This document shows, piece by piece, positions 51,804 through 61,188 of a DNA stretch of 64,000 nucleotides. How positions within the stretch are numbered: the stretch's first letter is position 1; every line of letters begins with the position of its first letter. A model generated the notes under the pieces. It made no database searches and was not told the origin of the DNA. It was given only the letters and a program-made list of their open reading frames with translations. Source of the DNA: Cohnella sp. SGD-V74 (GTDB lineage: Bacteria > Bacillota > Bacilli > Paenibacillales > Paenibacillaceae); NCBI RefSeq assembly GCF_003001675.1, contig NZ_PVYW01000007.1, positions 264,322-328,321 on the forward strand. The letters are read 5' to 3'. The position numbers and the translations under genes are program-made.

Positions 51804-53054
51804 ATGGATAAATTGATGGTCCGCGGAGGCCGACCGCTCAGAGGGACGGTCGGAATCAGCGGCGCGAAGAACAGCGCCGTCGCCCTTATTCCCGCTGCAA
51901 TACTGGCAGAATCCGAAGTCAGGCTGGACAACCTCCCGCAGCTAAGCGACGTAGCGGTCTACGCGGAGCTTCTGGAACAACTCGGCGGCAAGGTAACATG
52001 GCAAGAAGACACAATGACGATCGATCCGTCCGCGATGACATCGGTTCCGATGCCGAACGGAAGGGTCAAGCTATTAAGGGCATCTTATTATTTAATGGGG
52101 GCTTTGTTAGGTAGATTCGGGGAAGCGACGATCGGTCTGCCCGGGGGCTGCAATTTCGAACCGCGCCCGATCGATCAGCATATTAAAGGCTTCGAGGCGC
52201 TTGGCGCCGAAGTGACGAACGATCACGGTTCTATTCGGATCCGGGCCAAGGAATTGAGAGGGGCCAAAATCTATCTCGACGTCGTGAGCGTCGGAGCTAC
52301 GATCAACATCATGCTGGCGGCTTCGCGCGCCAAAGGGTTAACCCTGATCGAGAACGCGGCGAAGGAGCCGGAGATCATCGACGTGGCGACTCTGCTCAAC
52401 GCGATGGGAGCGAAGATCAAAGGAGCGGGCACGGAGACGATTCGCATCGAGGGCGTCCGCGAGATGCACGGATGCCGCCATTCGATCATTCCCGACCGCA
52501 TACAAGCTGGAACATACATGATCGCCGCTGCGGCTACCCGGGGCGACGTCCTTATCGATAATATCATTCCGAAACATCTGGAAGCTATGACCGCCAAGCT
52601 GCAGGAGATGGGCGTACACGTGTACGAGATGGACGAAGCGATCCGCGTCGTCGGACAATCCCTCTACGAGGCCGTGGACGTCAAAGCTCTCGTCTACCCT
52701 GGCTTCGCCACCGATCTGCAGTCGCCGATGACGAGCTTGCTCACGCAGGCCCGCGGAGTCAGCGTCCTCTCGGATTACGTGTACAACAACCGGTTCAAGC
52801 ATGTTCCCGAATTGGTGCGCATGGGCGCGCAAATCCGGGTGGAAGGCCGGTCCGCCATTATCGAGGGAGCTCCCCTCAACGCCGCCAAGGTCAAAGCCGC
52901 CGATCTTCGCGCCGGCGCCGCGCTCGTCGTGGCCGCGCTGACGGTTGAAGAAGGCACGACGGAGATCAGCGGGGTCGAGTATATCGACCGGGGATACGAA
53001 CGCCTCGTCGCGCAGCTCAGCAATCTGGGCGCCGAAGTATGGAGAGACGGCTAG
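51804..53054 (+). CDS. murA: UDP-N-acetylglucosamine 1-carboxyvinyltransferase
   Basis: A 416-residue enzyme for the first committed step of peptidoglycan precursor synthesis, joining enolpyruvate from PEP to UDP-GlcNAc. [12 protein letters not shown] near the N terminus binds substrate; the catalytic, fosfomycin-reactive Cys116 is in [16 protein letters not shown]. Position between fba and rho is that of the second Bacillus paralogue (MurAB/MurZ), so another murA probably exists elsewhere. ATG 51804 has GAGGAGG upstream. Confidence 0.96.
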   Translation: MDKLMVRGGRPLRGTVGISGAKNSAVALIPAAILAESEVRLDNLPQLSDVAVYAELLEQLGGKVTWQEDTMTIDPSAMTSVPMPNGRVKLLRASYYLMGALLGRFGEATIGLPGGCNFEPRPIDQHIKGFEALGAEVTNDHGSIRIRAKELRGAKIYLDVVSVGATINIMLAASRAKGLTLIENAAKEPEIIDVATLLNAMGAKIKGAGTETIRIEGVREMHGCRHSIIPDRIQAGTYMIAAAATRGDVLIDNIIPKHLEAMTAKLQEMGVHVYEMDEAIRVVGQSLYEAVDVKALVYPGFATDLQSPMTSLLTQARGVSVLSDYVYNNRFKHVPELVRMGAQIRVEGRSAIIEGAPLNAAKVKAADLRAGAALVVAALTVEEGTTEISGVEYIDRGYERLVAQLSNLGAEVWRDG

Positions 53055-53105
53055 TTTTCATTGCGATTCGAAGTTCACCTTAATTCACAAAAAGTAGGGA
53101 TTCCA

Positions 53106-54428
53106 TTGACCGATCTAACGATGGGCGATCTGGAAGGGCTTAAGCTGACCGAGCTGTACAAGCTCGCCAAGCAGCACCAGATCAATAACTATGCCCAGAT
53201 GAAAAAGAGAGAATTGATCATCGCGATTTTGCGCGCGCAGGCGGAACGAAGCGGCCTCATGTATATGGAAGGCGTACTGGAGGTTCTGTCGGAAGGCTTC
53301 GGGTTCTTGAGGCCGATCAACTACTTGCCGAGTCCGGAGGATATCTACATCTCGGCCTCGCAAATTCGCAAATTCGATTTGCGCACGGGGGACCTGGTAT
53401 CCGGCAAATGTCGGGCTCCGAAGGAGAGCGAACGTTATTTCGGCCTTCTGCAAGTGAACGCCGTCAATGGCGTAGCTCCGGAAACCGCCGCGGAACGCCT
53501 GCACTTTCCCGCACTCACCCCGCTCTACCCGCAGAAAAAAATCAAGCTCGAAACGTCTCCCACTCACCTGTCTACCCGCATCATGGATCTTATCGCACCC
53601 GTCGGATTGGGCCAACGCGGATTGATCGTCGCACAGCCGAAAGCGGGCAAGACGCTGCTGCTGAAAGAAATCGCCAACAGCATTGCGACCAACCATCCGG
53701 AAATCGATCTGTTCGTGCTGCTGATCGACGAGCGTCCGGAGGAAGTGACGGACATGCAGCGTTCGGTCAAGGGCGAGGTGATCGCTTCCACTTTCGACGA
53801 GGTGCCGGAGAACCATATCAAAGTCGCGGAACTGGTGCTCGAACGCGCGCTGCGTCTGGTGGAGCATAAGCGGGACGTCGTTATATTGCTGGACAGCATC
53901 ACTCGCCTCGCGAGGGCGTACAACTTGGTCGTTCCTCCTTCGGGACGCACGCTGTCGGGCGGTATCGATCCGGCGTCGTTCCACAGGCCGAAGCGTTTCT
54001 TCGGATCGGCGCGCAACATCGAAGAGGGCGGCAGCTTGACGATTCTGGCCACCGCGCTCGTGGAGACCGGTTCGCGTATGGACGATATCATCTATGAAGA
54101 ATTTAAAGGCACGGGCAACATGGAACTGCACCTGGATCGCAAGCTTTCCGAACGGCGTATCTTCCCGGCGCTCGACATCCGTCGTTCCGGGACGAGACGG
54201 GAGGAGCTGCTGCTCGACAAGGAAGCGCTCGACAAGCTGTGGGCGATCCGCAAGAGCATGAACGATTCCATGGAATACGTAGAGGGCTTCCTGAAGAAGC
54301 TGGCTAACACGAAGACGAACCAGGAGTTTCTCGATATGCTGGACGTCAACGCGCCATCGAGCGCGCCAAGCTCCTCCAGCCATTCTTCAAGCACCGGCGG
54401 ACGCCGGCCTCCTCGGAGCAGCACCTGA
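53106..54428 (+). CDS. rho: Transcription termination factor Rho
   Basis: A 440-residue hexameric RNA helicase. The N-terminal Rho-N helix bundle ([16 protein letters not shown]), the RNA-binding cold-shock fold ([15 protein letters not shown]), Walker A in [16 protein letters not shown], Walker B in [16 protein letters not shown] and the Q-loop region [12 protein letters not shown] are all present. TTG 53106 behind AGTAGGGA gives an N terminus aligned with Bacillus Rho; the open frame to 53061 would add 15 residues without a good site. The C terminus has a Ser-rich tail of ~25 residues beyond the usual end. Confidence 0.96.
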   Translation: MTDLTMGDLEGLKLTELYKLAKQHQINNYAQMKKRELIIAILRAQAERSGLMYMEGVLEVLSEGFGFLRPINYLPSPEDIYISASQIRKFDLRTGDLVSGKCRAPKESERYFGLLQVNAVNGVAPETAAERLHFPALTPLYPQKKIKLETSPTHLSTRIMDLIAPVGLGQRGLIVAQPKAGKTLLLKEIANSIATNHPEIDLFVLLIDERPEEVTDMQRSVKGEVIASTFDEVPENHIKVAELVLERALRLVEHKRDVVILLDSITRLARAYNLVVPPSGRTLSGGIDPASFHRPKRFFGSARNIEEGGSLTILATALVETGSRMDDIIYEEFKGTGNMELHLDRKLSERRIFPALDIRRSGTRREELLLDKEALDKLWAIRKSMNDSMEYVEGFLKKLANTKTNQEFLDMLDVNAPSSAPSSSSHSSSTGGRRPPRSST

Positions 54429-54450
54429 GTCTCGAAGGAGAGGTTAAGCG

Positions 54451-55701
54451 ATGCACCTGGTATATGCAGACGAACAAGGCAACGTATTCGATCACCCCGA
54501 GCTGTTCGGAGTAGCCCGCAGCGGCGACAATCTCGTCGAGCTTCTCGAAGACGAGCTCATTCCGCTGCCTGCGGGAGCGACGCTTGTCGGCCTGCCGCAT
54601 ACACGGGCGATCGGCATGGACCCGGACAGCGGCAGGATGCAGCTGCTCCCGGGCAACTATCAAGCGGTGGGAGCTCTGCTGCCGCAGGGCTTTACGCGCT
54701 TTTACGTTCCCGGCTACTCGAAGACGGACAAATCGCAGAAGTTTCCTCTGTTCGGCTATACCGCGGTCGTCTGGAAGGACGGCGGGTTCTACGTCGCGGC
54801 CGGGCAGAGCGACGATCCGGAACCGTGGAATCCCGAGAATTGCGACCGCAACGAGCTGAAGCTCGAAGTCGACCGGCTGCTCGGGGCTTATCCGGACAAC
54901 CGGTTGTATAAGCACTTGTCGCACTGTGCGCTGGAATACGAGTGCCTTACGGCCTCCAACACGTTCCTGCAGCGGCTTGAGGGCGCCGTCCCCGTGTCGT
55001 TCTCCTGCAACGCCGGCTGCTACGGCTGCATTTCGGAGCAGCCCGACGACAGCGGCTTCGTCGCTCCGCAGACGCGGTTGAAGTTCCGCCCCGAGGTGGA
55101 CGAAGTCGTCGATATTATGCTGGAGCACCTGAAGACGCCGCAGTCGATCATCAGCTTCGGCCAAGGCTGCGAAGGGGAACCTTCGACGCAGGCGAAGACG
55201 ATTATCGAAGCGATCAAGCGCGTGCGCGAGAAGACGTCGCTCGGCTACATCAACATCAACACGAACGCAGGGCTGTCCGACCATCTGCGGGCGATTACGG
55301 ACGCCGGGCTCGACTTGATGCGCGTCAGCACGATCAGCGCGCTGGACGACCATTACAACGCGTACTACAAGCCTCGCGGCTATACGCTTAAGAACGTGGA
55401 GAAGTCGCTTCGGTACGCGGCGGACAAGGGCGTATACACGTCGATCAACTACTTGATCTTCCCGGGCGTCACGGACCGCGAGGAGGAGATCGAGGCGATG
55501 ATCGGTTTCGCTCGCAGGACGGGGCTCAAGCTGATCCAGATGCGGAACCTGAACATCGATCCGGACGCTTATCTGGAGCTTATCCCGCCCGCTCAGGGAG
55601 AGATTTACGGCATGAAGACGCTGCTCGACATCTACAAGCAGGAGCTGCCGGACGTCGTCATCGGCTCGTACACGCACGTGCCTCCGGTTATGTCGTCATA
55701 G
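54451..55701 (+). CDS. Radical SAM enzyme of unknown function
   Basis: A 416-residue protein whose 4Fe-4S-binding triad is CNAGCYGC in VSFSCNAGCYGCISEQ (about residues 189-196), followed by a radical SAM barrel (FGQGCEGEPSTQAKTIIEA with the SAM-binding GE motif, NINTNAGLSDHLRAITDAGLDLMRVS). The N-terminal ~175 residues are a separate domain with no family recognised. It is translated from ATG 54451 with GAAGGAGAGG upstream, 22 bp after rho, so probably one transcript. The substrate is unknown. Confidence 0.87.
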   Translation: MHLVYADEQGNVFDHPELFGVARSGDNLVELLEDELIPLPAGATLVGLPHTRAIGMDPDSGRMQLLPGNYQAVGALLPQGFTRFYVPGYSKTDKSQKFPLFGYTAVVWKDGGFYVAAGQSDDPEPWNPENCDRNELKLEVDRLLGAYPDNRLYKHLSHCALEYECLTASNTFLQRLEGAVPVSFSCNAGCYGCISEQPDDSGFVAPQTRLKFRPEVDEVVDIMLEHLKTPQSIISFGQGCEGEPSTQAKTIIEAIKRVREKTSLGYININTNAGLSDHLRAITDAGLDLMRVSTISALDDHYNAYYKPRGYTLKNVEKSLRYAADKGVYTSINYLIFPGVTDREEEIEAMIGFARRTGLKLIQMRNLNIDPDAYLELIPPAQGEIYGMKTLLDIYKQELPDVVIGSYTHVPPVMSS

Positions 55702-55791
55702 CGCTGAGCCGCGAATACGGATAGGGCGGACAAGCGGACGTCCATTAAATCTGACGCAGCTCGTGCGGCAATGCCGGTTAAATTCTCCATT

Positions 55792-55842
55792 CCGTATTCG
55801 AAATAAATACGGTTGAACTTCCGTATACGGAAGTGGTATACT
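55792..55842 (+). promoter_or_regulatory. rpmE promoter with repeated CCGTAT palindromic half-sites
   Basis: TTGAAC (55813-55818) and TATACT (55837-55842) are 18 bp apart. The perfect 18-bp palindrome ACTTCCGTATACGGAAGT (55817-55834) fills the spacer. Just upstream, CCGTATT (55792-55798) and AATACGG (55806-55812) form a second inverted repeat with the same half-site. A repressor bound in the spacer would block transcription; it is not the known Zur box. Confidence 0.6.
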
Positions 55843-55904
55843 CTGTTCATGTGTCTAATACTCTGGGTCCGACTGTTGATCCAGGGCAGAAAGAGGTGAA
55901 ACCT

Positions 55905-56102
55905 GTGAAACCATCCATTCATCCGCAATACAACGTAGTTACGGCGACTTGCGCATGCGGCAACACTTTCGAAACAGGTTCGATCAAGTCGAATCTGAAA
56001 GTGGAAATCTGCTCGGCTTGCCATCCGTTCTACACCGGTAAACAGAAGTTTATCGATGCGGGCGGTCGCGTTGACAAGTTTAAGAAAAAATACGGTATCT
56101 AA
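55905..56102 (+). CDS. rpmE: 50S ribosomal protein L31 (zinc-binding form)
   Basis: A 65-residue large-subunit protein. The zinc-binding Cys pattern is intact: CACG near residue 16-19 and CSACHPF at ~35-41, so this is the C+ form that stores zinc. GTG 55905 follows AGAGGTGA by five bases. The rho - rpmE neighbourhood agrees with Bacillus, apart from the radical SAM gene in between. Confidence 0.97.
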   Translation: MKPSIHPQYNVVTATCACGNTFETGSIKSNLKVEICSACHPFYTGKQKFIDAGGRVDKFKKKYGI

Positions 56103-56107
56103 TCACG

Positions 56108-56196
56108 CAACCGTTAGCCAGCGTCGACAGACGCGCTCGGTTGTCGTAATCGCAACCGTTAGCCAGTATCGTCAGATACGCTCGGTTGTCGTAACG
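56108..56196 (+). repeat. Two 45-bp hairpin repeats with compensatory stem changes
   Basis: Units start at 56108 and 56153. Each has an outer CAACCG/CGGTTG pair and an inner stem: GCGTC/GACGC in the first, GTATC/GATAC in the second. Two base pairs of the inner stem are changed on both sides, keeping pairing, while the rest of the unit is nearly identical. This argues for selection on the folded RNA or DNA. Confidence 0.8.
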
Positions 56197-56223
56197 TGCA
56201 AAAAAAGGGCCGTATAGAGATAA

Positions 56224-56264
56224 GCCTCCTTTGAAATCCTACGGGATAAAAGGGAGGTTTTTTT
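56224..56264 (+). terminator. Terminator after rpmE whose 3' arm contains the next ribosome site
   Basis: CCTCCTTT (56225-56232) pairs with AAGGGAGG (56250-56257), followed by seven T. The GGGAGG arm is also the ribosome-binding site of the lipoprotein gene at 56266, eight bases away. Confidence 0.85.
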
Positions 56265-56265
56265 C

Positions 56266-56658
56266 ATGAAAAGGCAATGGCAAACGGCGCTTGCCGGAAT
56301 TTGTCTGCTGCTCGCGCTCTCCGGCTGCGCGAACAACGGGAAAGCCGGTTCGAGCGTGAAACCGCAAAACTACAGGCAGGACGGTTATCTCGGCCAGACG
56401 AATACCCACCCCGGACTGCCGGGTCACCATATCGTGACGGACTACAGAAACGACAACCTGACGATGCGGCAAGCGATCAAGAACGTACCCGGAGTAGCCG
56501 ATTCCAACGTCACGTTCAACGGTTCGGACGCTTACGTCACGATCAAGCTGGCGGAAGGGCTTGCCCCGCGGGAAATACCGACGGTCGAACAGCAGGCCGC
56601 GACGGTGCTTCGCTTTAACTATCCCCGGTATACGATTCATGTCCAGTCGATGAAATAA
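56266..56658 (+). CDS. YhcN/YlaJ-family sporulation lipoprotein
   Basis: A 130-residue lipoprotein: signal peptide ending in LALSGC (Cys21), then a small domain with HHIVTDYRNDNLTMRQAIKNVPGVADSNV and GSDAYVTIKL, typical of YhcN/YlaJ proteins found in forespore or spore membranes. Their exact role is unclear; some affect germination or outgrowth. Its ribosome site sits in the 3' arm of the preceding terminator, so transcripts reading through from rpmE would translate it poorly. Its own promoter was not located. Confidence 0.88.
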   Translation: MKRQWQTALAGICLLLALSGCANNGKAGSSVKPQNYRQDGYLGQTNTHPGLPGHHIVTDYRNDNLTMRQAIKNVPGVADSNVTFNGSDAYVTIKLAEGLAPREIPTVEQQAATVLRFNYPRYTIHVQSMK

Positions 56659-56735
56659 GGTGCGGTTTGCCCTGTTTGGCACACGAGTTGTTCGTCGGCC
56701 GGGGCGCCGTTTTTACCGGGAACTGTTTCCTTCGG

Positions 56736-56764
56736 TTGCATTTCCTCTCGCAACTCGCTATACT
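56736..56764 (+). promoter_or_regulatory. SigA promoter of the SRP RNA gene
   Basis: TTGCAT (56736-56741) and TATACT (56759-56764) are 17 bp apart, with the predicted start at about 56771. Confidence 0.75.
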
Positions 56765-56770
56765 TAGTTT

Positions 56771-57050
56771 TGCCGTGCTAGACGGGGAGGTAGCGGTGCC
56801 CTGTAACTCGCAATCCGCTCCAGCGAGGTTGAATTCCTGTTTGAGGTTTTGTGATGCAGGTTCCGGTAGGCGCGTTGCCGTGTTGACGGCAGGGTCCTCC
56901 GCGAGGGACGGCCATGAACCCGGTCAGGTCCGGAAGGAAGCAGCCGTAAGTGGTTTAGTTCTTGTGCTGGAGGGTAGCCTTGCTTGAGCGACTCGCTCCT
57001 ATTCGGCTGGTTCACAATTATCGAGATCAGGTGCACGGTTCTGATTCCGA
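56771..57050 (+). ncRNA. ffs: Signal recognition particle RNA (long Bacillus type, scRNA)
   Basis: The universally conserved apical domain is present: GTCAGGTCCGGAAGGAAGCA at 56928-56947, with the GGAA tetraloop and flanking symmetric loop. The 5' part (TGCCGTGCTAG...GGGAGGTAGCGGTGCCCTGTA) and the 3' GGTGCACGG match the Alu domain of the ~270-nt Bacillus scRNA, so this is the long form. It assembles with Ffh for co-translational membrane targeting. Ends are estimated from the promoter and terminator. It lies upstream of dnaX as in Bacillus. Confidence 0.95.
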
Positions 57051-57060
57051 ATACGAGCAC

Positions 57061-57093
57061 AGCACCATGACGATTCAGTCATGGTGCTTTTTC
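57061..57093 (+). terminator. Terminator of the SRP RNA gene
   Basis: AGCACCATGAC and GTCATGGTGCT form a perfect 11-bp stem with a short loop, followed by TTTT and further T residues. Confidence 0.93.
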
Positions 57094-57230
57094 TATTCCG
57101 GAATGCCGCTATGCGTCACAAGCCTGGCCGGCGAAGAAAATACATCTCCCCACATAGTCGGAAGGAGGGAAATCGCGCGATATACCGAATATTTACAATT
57201 GCTGGATCGTAGTCCGGAGGTGAAGTGAAA

Positions 57231-58343
57231 ATGATGGACGAACCGGCAAATCTCGCGGAAATCCGCCTGGCCGCCGGAAGCGATGCCAAGCGGGAACGTT
57301 ATGTCCGGCAATTCGTCAACCGGTTTCTCAGCATGGAGGGAGTCGGCGTGATGCTGCTGGATTCGGATTTTCGCATCGTCGAAGTCAGCGACATGATCGT
57401 CTCGCTGTGCGGCCTTCCTCGCGCCGATATTGTCAATAAGCATGCGGAGAGATGGTTCGACGAGGTCGGATTGCAGCCCCGGCCGTTCGACCGCAGCTTG
57501 CTCGAAGGACAGACCTTCCGCAACAGGGTCTTGAACTGGAAGCAGGACAAACAGGTGCATATGCTGATGATCGACGGCGAGAGCTTGACGGAAGGGGAGG
57601 AGCGGACGGGCGCTTTCGTGCTGTTCCGCGACGTGTCGCACAGAATGGCATTGGAGGAGCAGGTTCGGCGTTCGGATCGGCTGAAGACGATCGGTCAGAT
57701 CGCGGCGGGCACGGCTCACGAGATTCGCAATCCGCTAACGGCCATCAAAGGATTCATGCAGCTTCTGAATAAGTCCCTTAGGGATCGCGATATGGAGAAA
57801 GAGCAAGAGTTCGTCGGCATCGTATTGTCCGAGCTGGATAGGGTGAACGATCTGGTCAGCGAATTTTTGCTGCTCAGCAAGCCCAAGGAATTACGGCAAG
57901 TATCGATGAGAGTCGGGGGGATCATCCAGGAAATTTTGCCGATGATCCGCAATGAAGCGCTGCTGCACAACGTAACGGTGATTTATTACCCCAAGCCTGA
58001 AATGCCTCCGATATTGGCGGACAAGGAGCTGCTGAAGCAGGTATTCCTGAACTTGGGAAAAAACGCGATCGAAGCGATGGACGGAGGAGGGACTTTAATA
58101 ATTCGCGAGTGCTGCGGCGCGGAGGAGCCGAACCGGGTTGCGGTAGAGTTCCGGGATACGGGACCGGGAATTCCGCCCGAGGTGCTGGAGAAGGTATTCG
58201 ATCCGTTCTTCACGACCAAGCCCCAAGGCACGGGACTGGGGTTGTCCGTCTGCCAACGGATCGTGGACGAATTGGGAGGAAGCATCGAAGTGGCCTCGGA
58301 CGGGGGCGGAACGCTGTTCGTCGTCAGTCTTCCCTGTTCTTGA
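57231..58343 (+). CDS. PAS-domain sensor histidine kinase, sporulation-kinase-like
   Basis: A 370-residue soluble kinase: PAS domain (~30-135, VGVMLLDSDFRIVEVSD), HisKA with phospho-His163 in AAGTAHEIRNPLTAIKGF, and an ATPase with NLGKNAIEAM, DTGPGIP, FTTKPQGTGLGLSV. The TAHEIRNPLTA form of the His box is typical of KinA-E-type kinases that feed Spo0F, which is encoded in this window. No response regulator is adjacent, consistent with such an orphan role. ATG 57231 is ten bases after GGAGG; GTG 57225 is only four. Confidence 0.88.
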   Translation: MMDEPANLAEIRLAAGSDAKRERYVRQFVNRFLSMEGVGVMLLDSDFRIVEVSDMIVSLCGLPRADIVNKHAERWFDEVGLQPRPFDRSLLEGQTFRNRVLNWKQDKQVHMLMIDGESLTEGEERTGAFVLFRDVSHRMALEEQVRRSDRLKTIGQIAAGTAHEIRNPLTAIKGFMQLLNKSLRDRDMEKEQEFVGIVLSELDRVNDLVSEFLLLSKPKELRQVSMRVGGIIQEILPMIRNEALLHNVTVIYYPKPEMPPILADKELLKQVFLNLGKNAIEAMDGGGTLIIRECCGAEEPNRVAVEFRDTGPGIPPEVLEKVFDPFFTTKPQGTGLGLSVCQRIVDELGGSIEVASDGGGTLFVVSLPCS

Positions 58344-58409
58344 AGGTGGAGCGCATCCATCCGATGATGTATAATGGGTGAAACGGCAAGCCGACGGGAG
58401 CGACAAGCA

Positions 58410-60167
58410 ATGGCACATTTGGCTTTGTACCGGGCCTGGCGTCCCCAGACGTTCAAGGACATGGTCGGGCAGCAGCATATCGTACAGACTTTACAGAACG
58501 CGATTCGCGAAGATCGGCTCTCTCACGCCTATCTGTTCAGCGGGCCCAGAGGGACGGGGAAGACCAGCGCGGCGAAAATATTGGCGAAAGCGGTCAACTG
58601 CGAACACGGCCCTTCGCCCGAGCCATGCAACTCGTGTTCGCAATGCGAACGGATTACCGGCGGTTCGGTCATGGACGTCGTCGAGATCGATGCGGCATCC
58701 AATCGCGGCGTGGAGGAAATTCGCGACATTCGCGATAAAGTCAAATATTCGCCGACCGAAGTGCGGCGCAAAGTGTATATTATCGACGAAGTCCATATGT
58801 TAACTACGGAGGCTTTCAACGCGTTGCTGAAGACGCTGGAGGAACCGCCCGGCCACGTGATGTTCGTCCTCGCGACGACGGAGCCGCACAAGCTGCCTCC
58901 GACAATCATCTCTCGCTGTCAGAGATTCGATTTCCGACGGGTTCCGCTGGAGGAGCAGACGGGGCTGATGAAGGAGATATGCGCGGAGGAAGGCATCTCC
59001 GCGGAGGACGAGGCGCTTCGCTACATCGCCCGACTGTCCGATGGCGGCATGCGGGACGCGCTCAGTCTGCTTGATCAAATTTCCTCGTTTACGGGCGGAC
59101 GGGTCAGTCTGGACCAAGCGGTCGAAGCGACGGGAGGGCTGCCTTCCGAGCAGTTCTCCAGACTGGCGGCCGCCATCCGGGAGAACGACGCTTCCAAAGT
59201 GCTGGTCGAGATCGACGAAATGATGAAGGCGGGGAAGAGCGCGGACAAATGCTTGGAGCAGCTGATGCACTACTTCCGGGATCTGCTGCTGGCGCAGCTT
59301 GCTCCGGAAGCCGGCGACTCTTCGGGAAGAGTGGCTAACCCTGCCGAGCTTAAGGAAATGGCTTCCGGATTTTCTCGCGAGCGGTTATTTGCTATCATTG
59401 ATCTGTTGAATCGTTATCAAAGCGAAATGAAGTACGCGGCGCATCCTCAGACGATGTTCGAGATTGCGCTGCTCAAGCTGTGCTCCGGCGACGCCGGCGA
59501 GCAATCGTCCGCACCAGTCTCCGCCGAGGCGGGCGTGAGCCGGGGAGAAATCGGCCAATTGAAGCAGCAGATCGCGGCCTTGGAGAACAAGCTGGGCGCG
59601 CTGATCAGCGGCGGAGCGTCGATCGCCGCTCCGGGCGGCAAGCCGGCCGCGGGGCCGGGAAGCTCGCGCGGAGCGAGTGGCGCCGGCGCTCCCGCGCCGC
59701 GGGTGTCGACGGTATCGCGGCAGAAGCTGGTCGTATTCGCGGAAGCCCGCGGTTCCGCCGGCTCCTACCTGACGAAGTGGCCGCAAATCATGCAGAGGGT
59801 CAAGGAAGAGCGGGTCACCGTTCACGCTTGGCTGGTGGACGGGGAGCCGGTCTCCTTCGCGGAGGATTCGATTCTCGTCGCCTTCAAGAACACGATTCAC
59901 CGGGAGACGACCGAGAAGCCGGCCAACAGAGGGGTAATCGAAGGGGTGCTGAGCTCCATCTTCGGCAGTCCGACGCAGCTGGTCACCACTCTCCAGCGAG
60001 AGTGGCAGGAGGTGCTCGCCGAATCGGAGGGCAAGCCGCAAGGAGCCTCCGAGGCCGAGGAGCTGCAGCTCGTTCCCGAGGGGGAGGACGGCGGCCGCAG
60101 CGAGCCTTGGGTAGACGAGGCCGTGAAGCTGTTCGGAGAAGACCTGGTCACGATTAAGGACGATTAA
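58410..60167 (+). CDS. dnaX: DNA polymerase III subunits gamma/tau
   Basis: A 585-residue clamp-loader ATPase. Walker A is [12 protein letters not shown], the zinc module is the Cys set in [17 protein letters not shown], Walker B is YIIDEVHML and the SRC arginine-finger motif is IISRCQRF. The C-terminal ~200 residues, beginning with an Ala/Gly/Pro linker, are tau-like and contact polymerase and DnaB. ATG 58410 has GGGAG upstream; an earlier in-frame ATG at 58374 sits within a TATAAT that may be part of its promoter. Confidence 0.97.
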   Translation: MAHLALYRAWRPQTFKDMVGQQHIVQTLQNAIREDRLSHAYLFSGPRGTGKTSAAKILAKAVNCEHGPSPEPCNSCSQCERITGGSVMDVVEIDAASNRGVEEIRDIRDKVKYSPTEVRRKVYIIDEVHMLTTEAFNALLKTLEEPPGHVMFVLATTEPHKLPPTIISRCQRFDFRRVPLEEQTGLMKEICAEEGISAEDEALRYIARLSDGGMRDALSLLDQISSFTGGRVSLDQAVEATGGLPSEQFSRLAAAIRENDASKVLVEIDEMMKAGKSADKCLEQLMHYFRDLLLAQLAPEAGDSSGRVANPAELKEMASGFSRERLFAIIDLLNRYQSEMKYAAHPQTMFEIALLKLCSGDAGEQSSAPVSAEAGVSRGEIGQLKQQIAALENKLGALISGGASIAAPGGKPAAGPGSSRGASGAGAPAPRVSTVSRQKLVVFAEARGSAGSYLTKWPQIMQRVKEERVTVHAWLVDGEPVSFAEDSILVAFKNTIHRETTEKPANRGVIEGVLSSIFGSPTQLVTTLQREWQEVLAESEGKPQGASEAEELQLVPEGEDGGRSEPWVDEAVKLFGEDLVTIKDD

Positions 60168-60196
60168 AAAAACAAACCTACGGGAGGTTGCACGAA

Positions 60197-60508
60197 ATGA
60201 ACAACATGAACCAAATGATGAAGCAAGTGAAGAAGATGCAGGAGCAAATGCTGAAAGCCCAAGAGGAGCTCGGCAACAAGTCGATCGAAGGATCCGCGGG
60301 CGGCGGAGTCGTGACCGTCGTCGTCAACGGGCACAAGAAGCTGCTCGACATCAAGATCAAGCCGGAAGCGGTCGACCCGGAAGACGTCGAGATGCTGCAG
60401 GATCTTGTTCTGGCAGCCGTTAACGACGCGCTCACCAAAGCCGACGATCTGGCCAACCAAGATATGAGCAAGTATACCGGGGGCATGAAGATCCCTGGCT
60501 TGTTCTAG
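60197..60508 (+). CDS. yaaK: YbaB/EbfC nucleoid-associated protein
   Basis: A 103-residue DNA-binding protein of the YbaB/EbfC family ([54 protein letters not shown]). It is encoded between dnaX and recR in nearly all bacteria and may help nucleoid or repair functions. ATG 60197 is nine bases after GGGAGG; the TTG at 60188 is too close to it. Confidence 0.96.
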   Translation: MNNMNQMMKQVKKMQEQMLKAQEELGNKSIEGSAGGGVVTVVVNGHKKLLDIKIKPEAVDPEDVEMLQDLVLAAVNDALTKADDLANQDMSKYTGGMKIPGLF

Positions 60509-60522
60509 AGGAGACTGAGCCC

Positions 60523-61122
60523 TTGTTCTATCCGGAACCGATCGCCAAGCTAATCGACTCCTTCTCCCGCCTTCCCGGCATCGGACCGAAGACGGCCGCA
60601 AGGCTGGCGTTCCACGTCCTGCGGATGAAAGAAGAAGACGTGATCGATTTCGCCAAGGCGTTGGTGAACGTCAAGCGCAATCTGACTTATTGTTCCGTCT
60701 GCTGCAATATTACCGACACGGATCCTTGCCGCATTTGTTCGGACAAAGCGCGGGACGCCTCCGTCATCTGCGTCGTGCAGGAGCCGAAGGATCTCGTAGC
60801 GATGGAAAGAACCCGCGAGTACAACGGGCATTACCATGTTCTTAACGGAGCCATCTCTCCGATGGACGGCCTGGGACCGGACGATATTCGGATCGCGGAA
60901 CTGGTGCGCAGGCTCGGCGACGAGCAGGTGCAGGAGCTGATTCTGGCGACCAATCCGAACATCGAAGGCGAGGCGACGGCGATGTACTTATCCCGTCTGG
61001 TTAAGCCGTTCGGCATTAAGGTTACCCGAATCGCGCATGGATTGCCGGTTGGGGGAGACTTGGAATACGCGGACGAAGTAACGATCTCCAAGGCGTTGGA
61101 AGGTCGCAGAGAGCTGAATTGA
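60523..61122 (+). CDS. recR: Recombination mediator RecR
   Basis: A 199-residue repair protein that with RecO loads RecA on gaps. A helix-hairpin-helix ([13 protein letters not shown]), a four-Cys zinc finger ([17 protein letters not shown]), a Toprim domain ([13 protein letters not shown]) and the C-terminal Walker-B-like [16 protein letters not shown] are all in place. TTG 60523 lies behind AGAGGAGA. Third gene of the dnaX-yaaK-recR operon. Confidence 0.97.
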   Translation: MFYPEPIAKLIDSFSRLPGIGPKTAARLAFHVLRMKEEDVIDFAKALVNVKRNLTYCSVCCNITDTDPCRICSDKARDASVICVVQEPKDLVAMERTREYNGHYHVLNGAISPMDGLGPDDIRIAELVRRLGDEQVQELILATNPNIEGEATAMYLSRLVKPFGIKVTRIAHGLPVGGDLEYADEVTISKALEGRRELN

Positions 61123-61140
61123 CGCGCCAGCGCCATACTC

Positions 61141-61188
61141 AAAACCCCGAGACCCGCCCATGAAGGCGAACTCGGGGTTTTCCTTTTC
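61141..61188. terminator. Bidirectional terminator between recR and pepF
   Basis: AAAACCCCGAG and CTCGGGGTTTT form an 11-bp stem with T runs on both strands, serving the two convergent genes. Confidence 0.9.

Noticed and set aside
55817..55834. Zur box in front of rpmE
   Set aside because: The palindrome does not match the TCGTAATnATTACGA-type Zur site known from Bacillus; left as an unknown operator.
56962..57228. 88-codon frame over the SRP RNA 3' end
   Set aside because: It overlaps the SRP RNA and its terminator and has no recognisable protein features.
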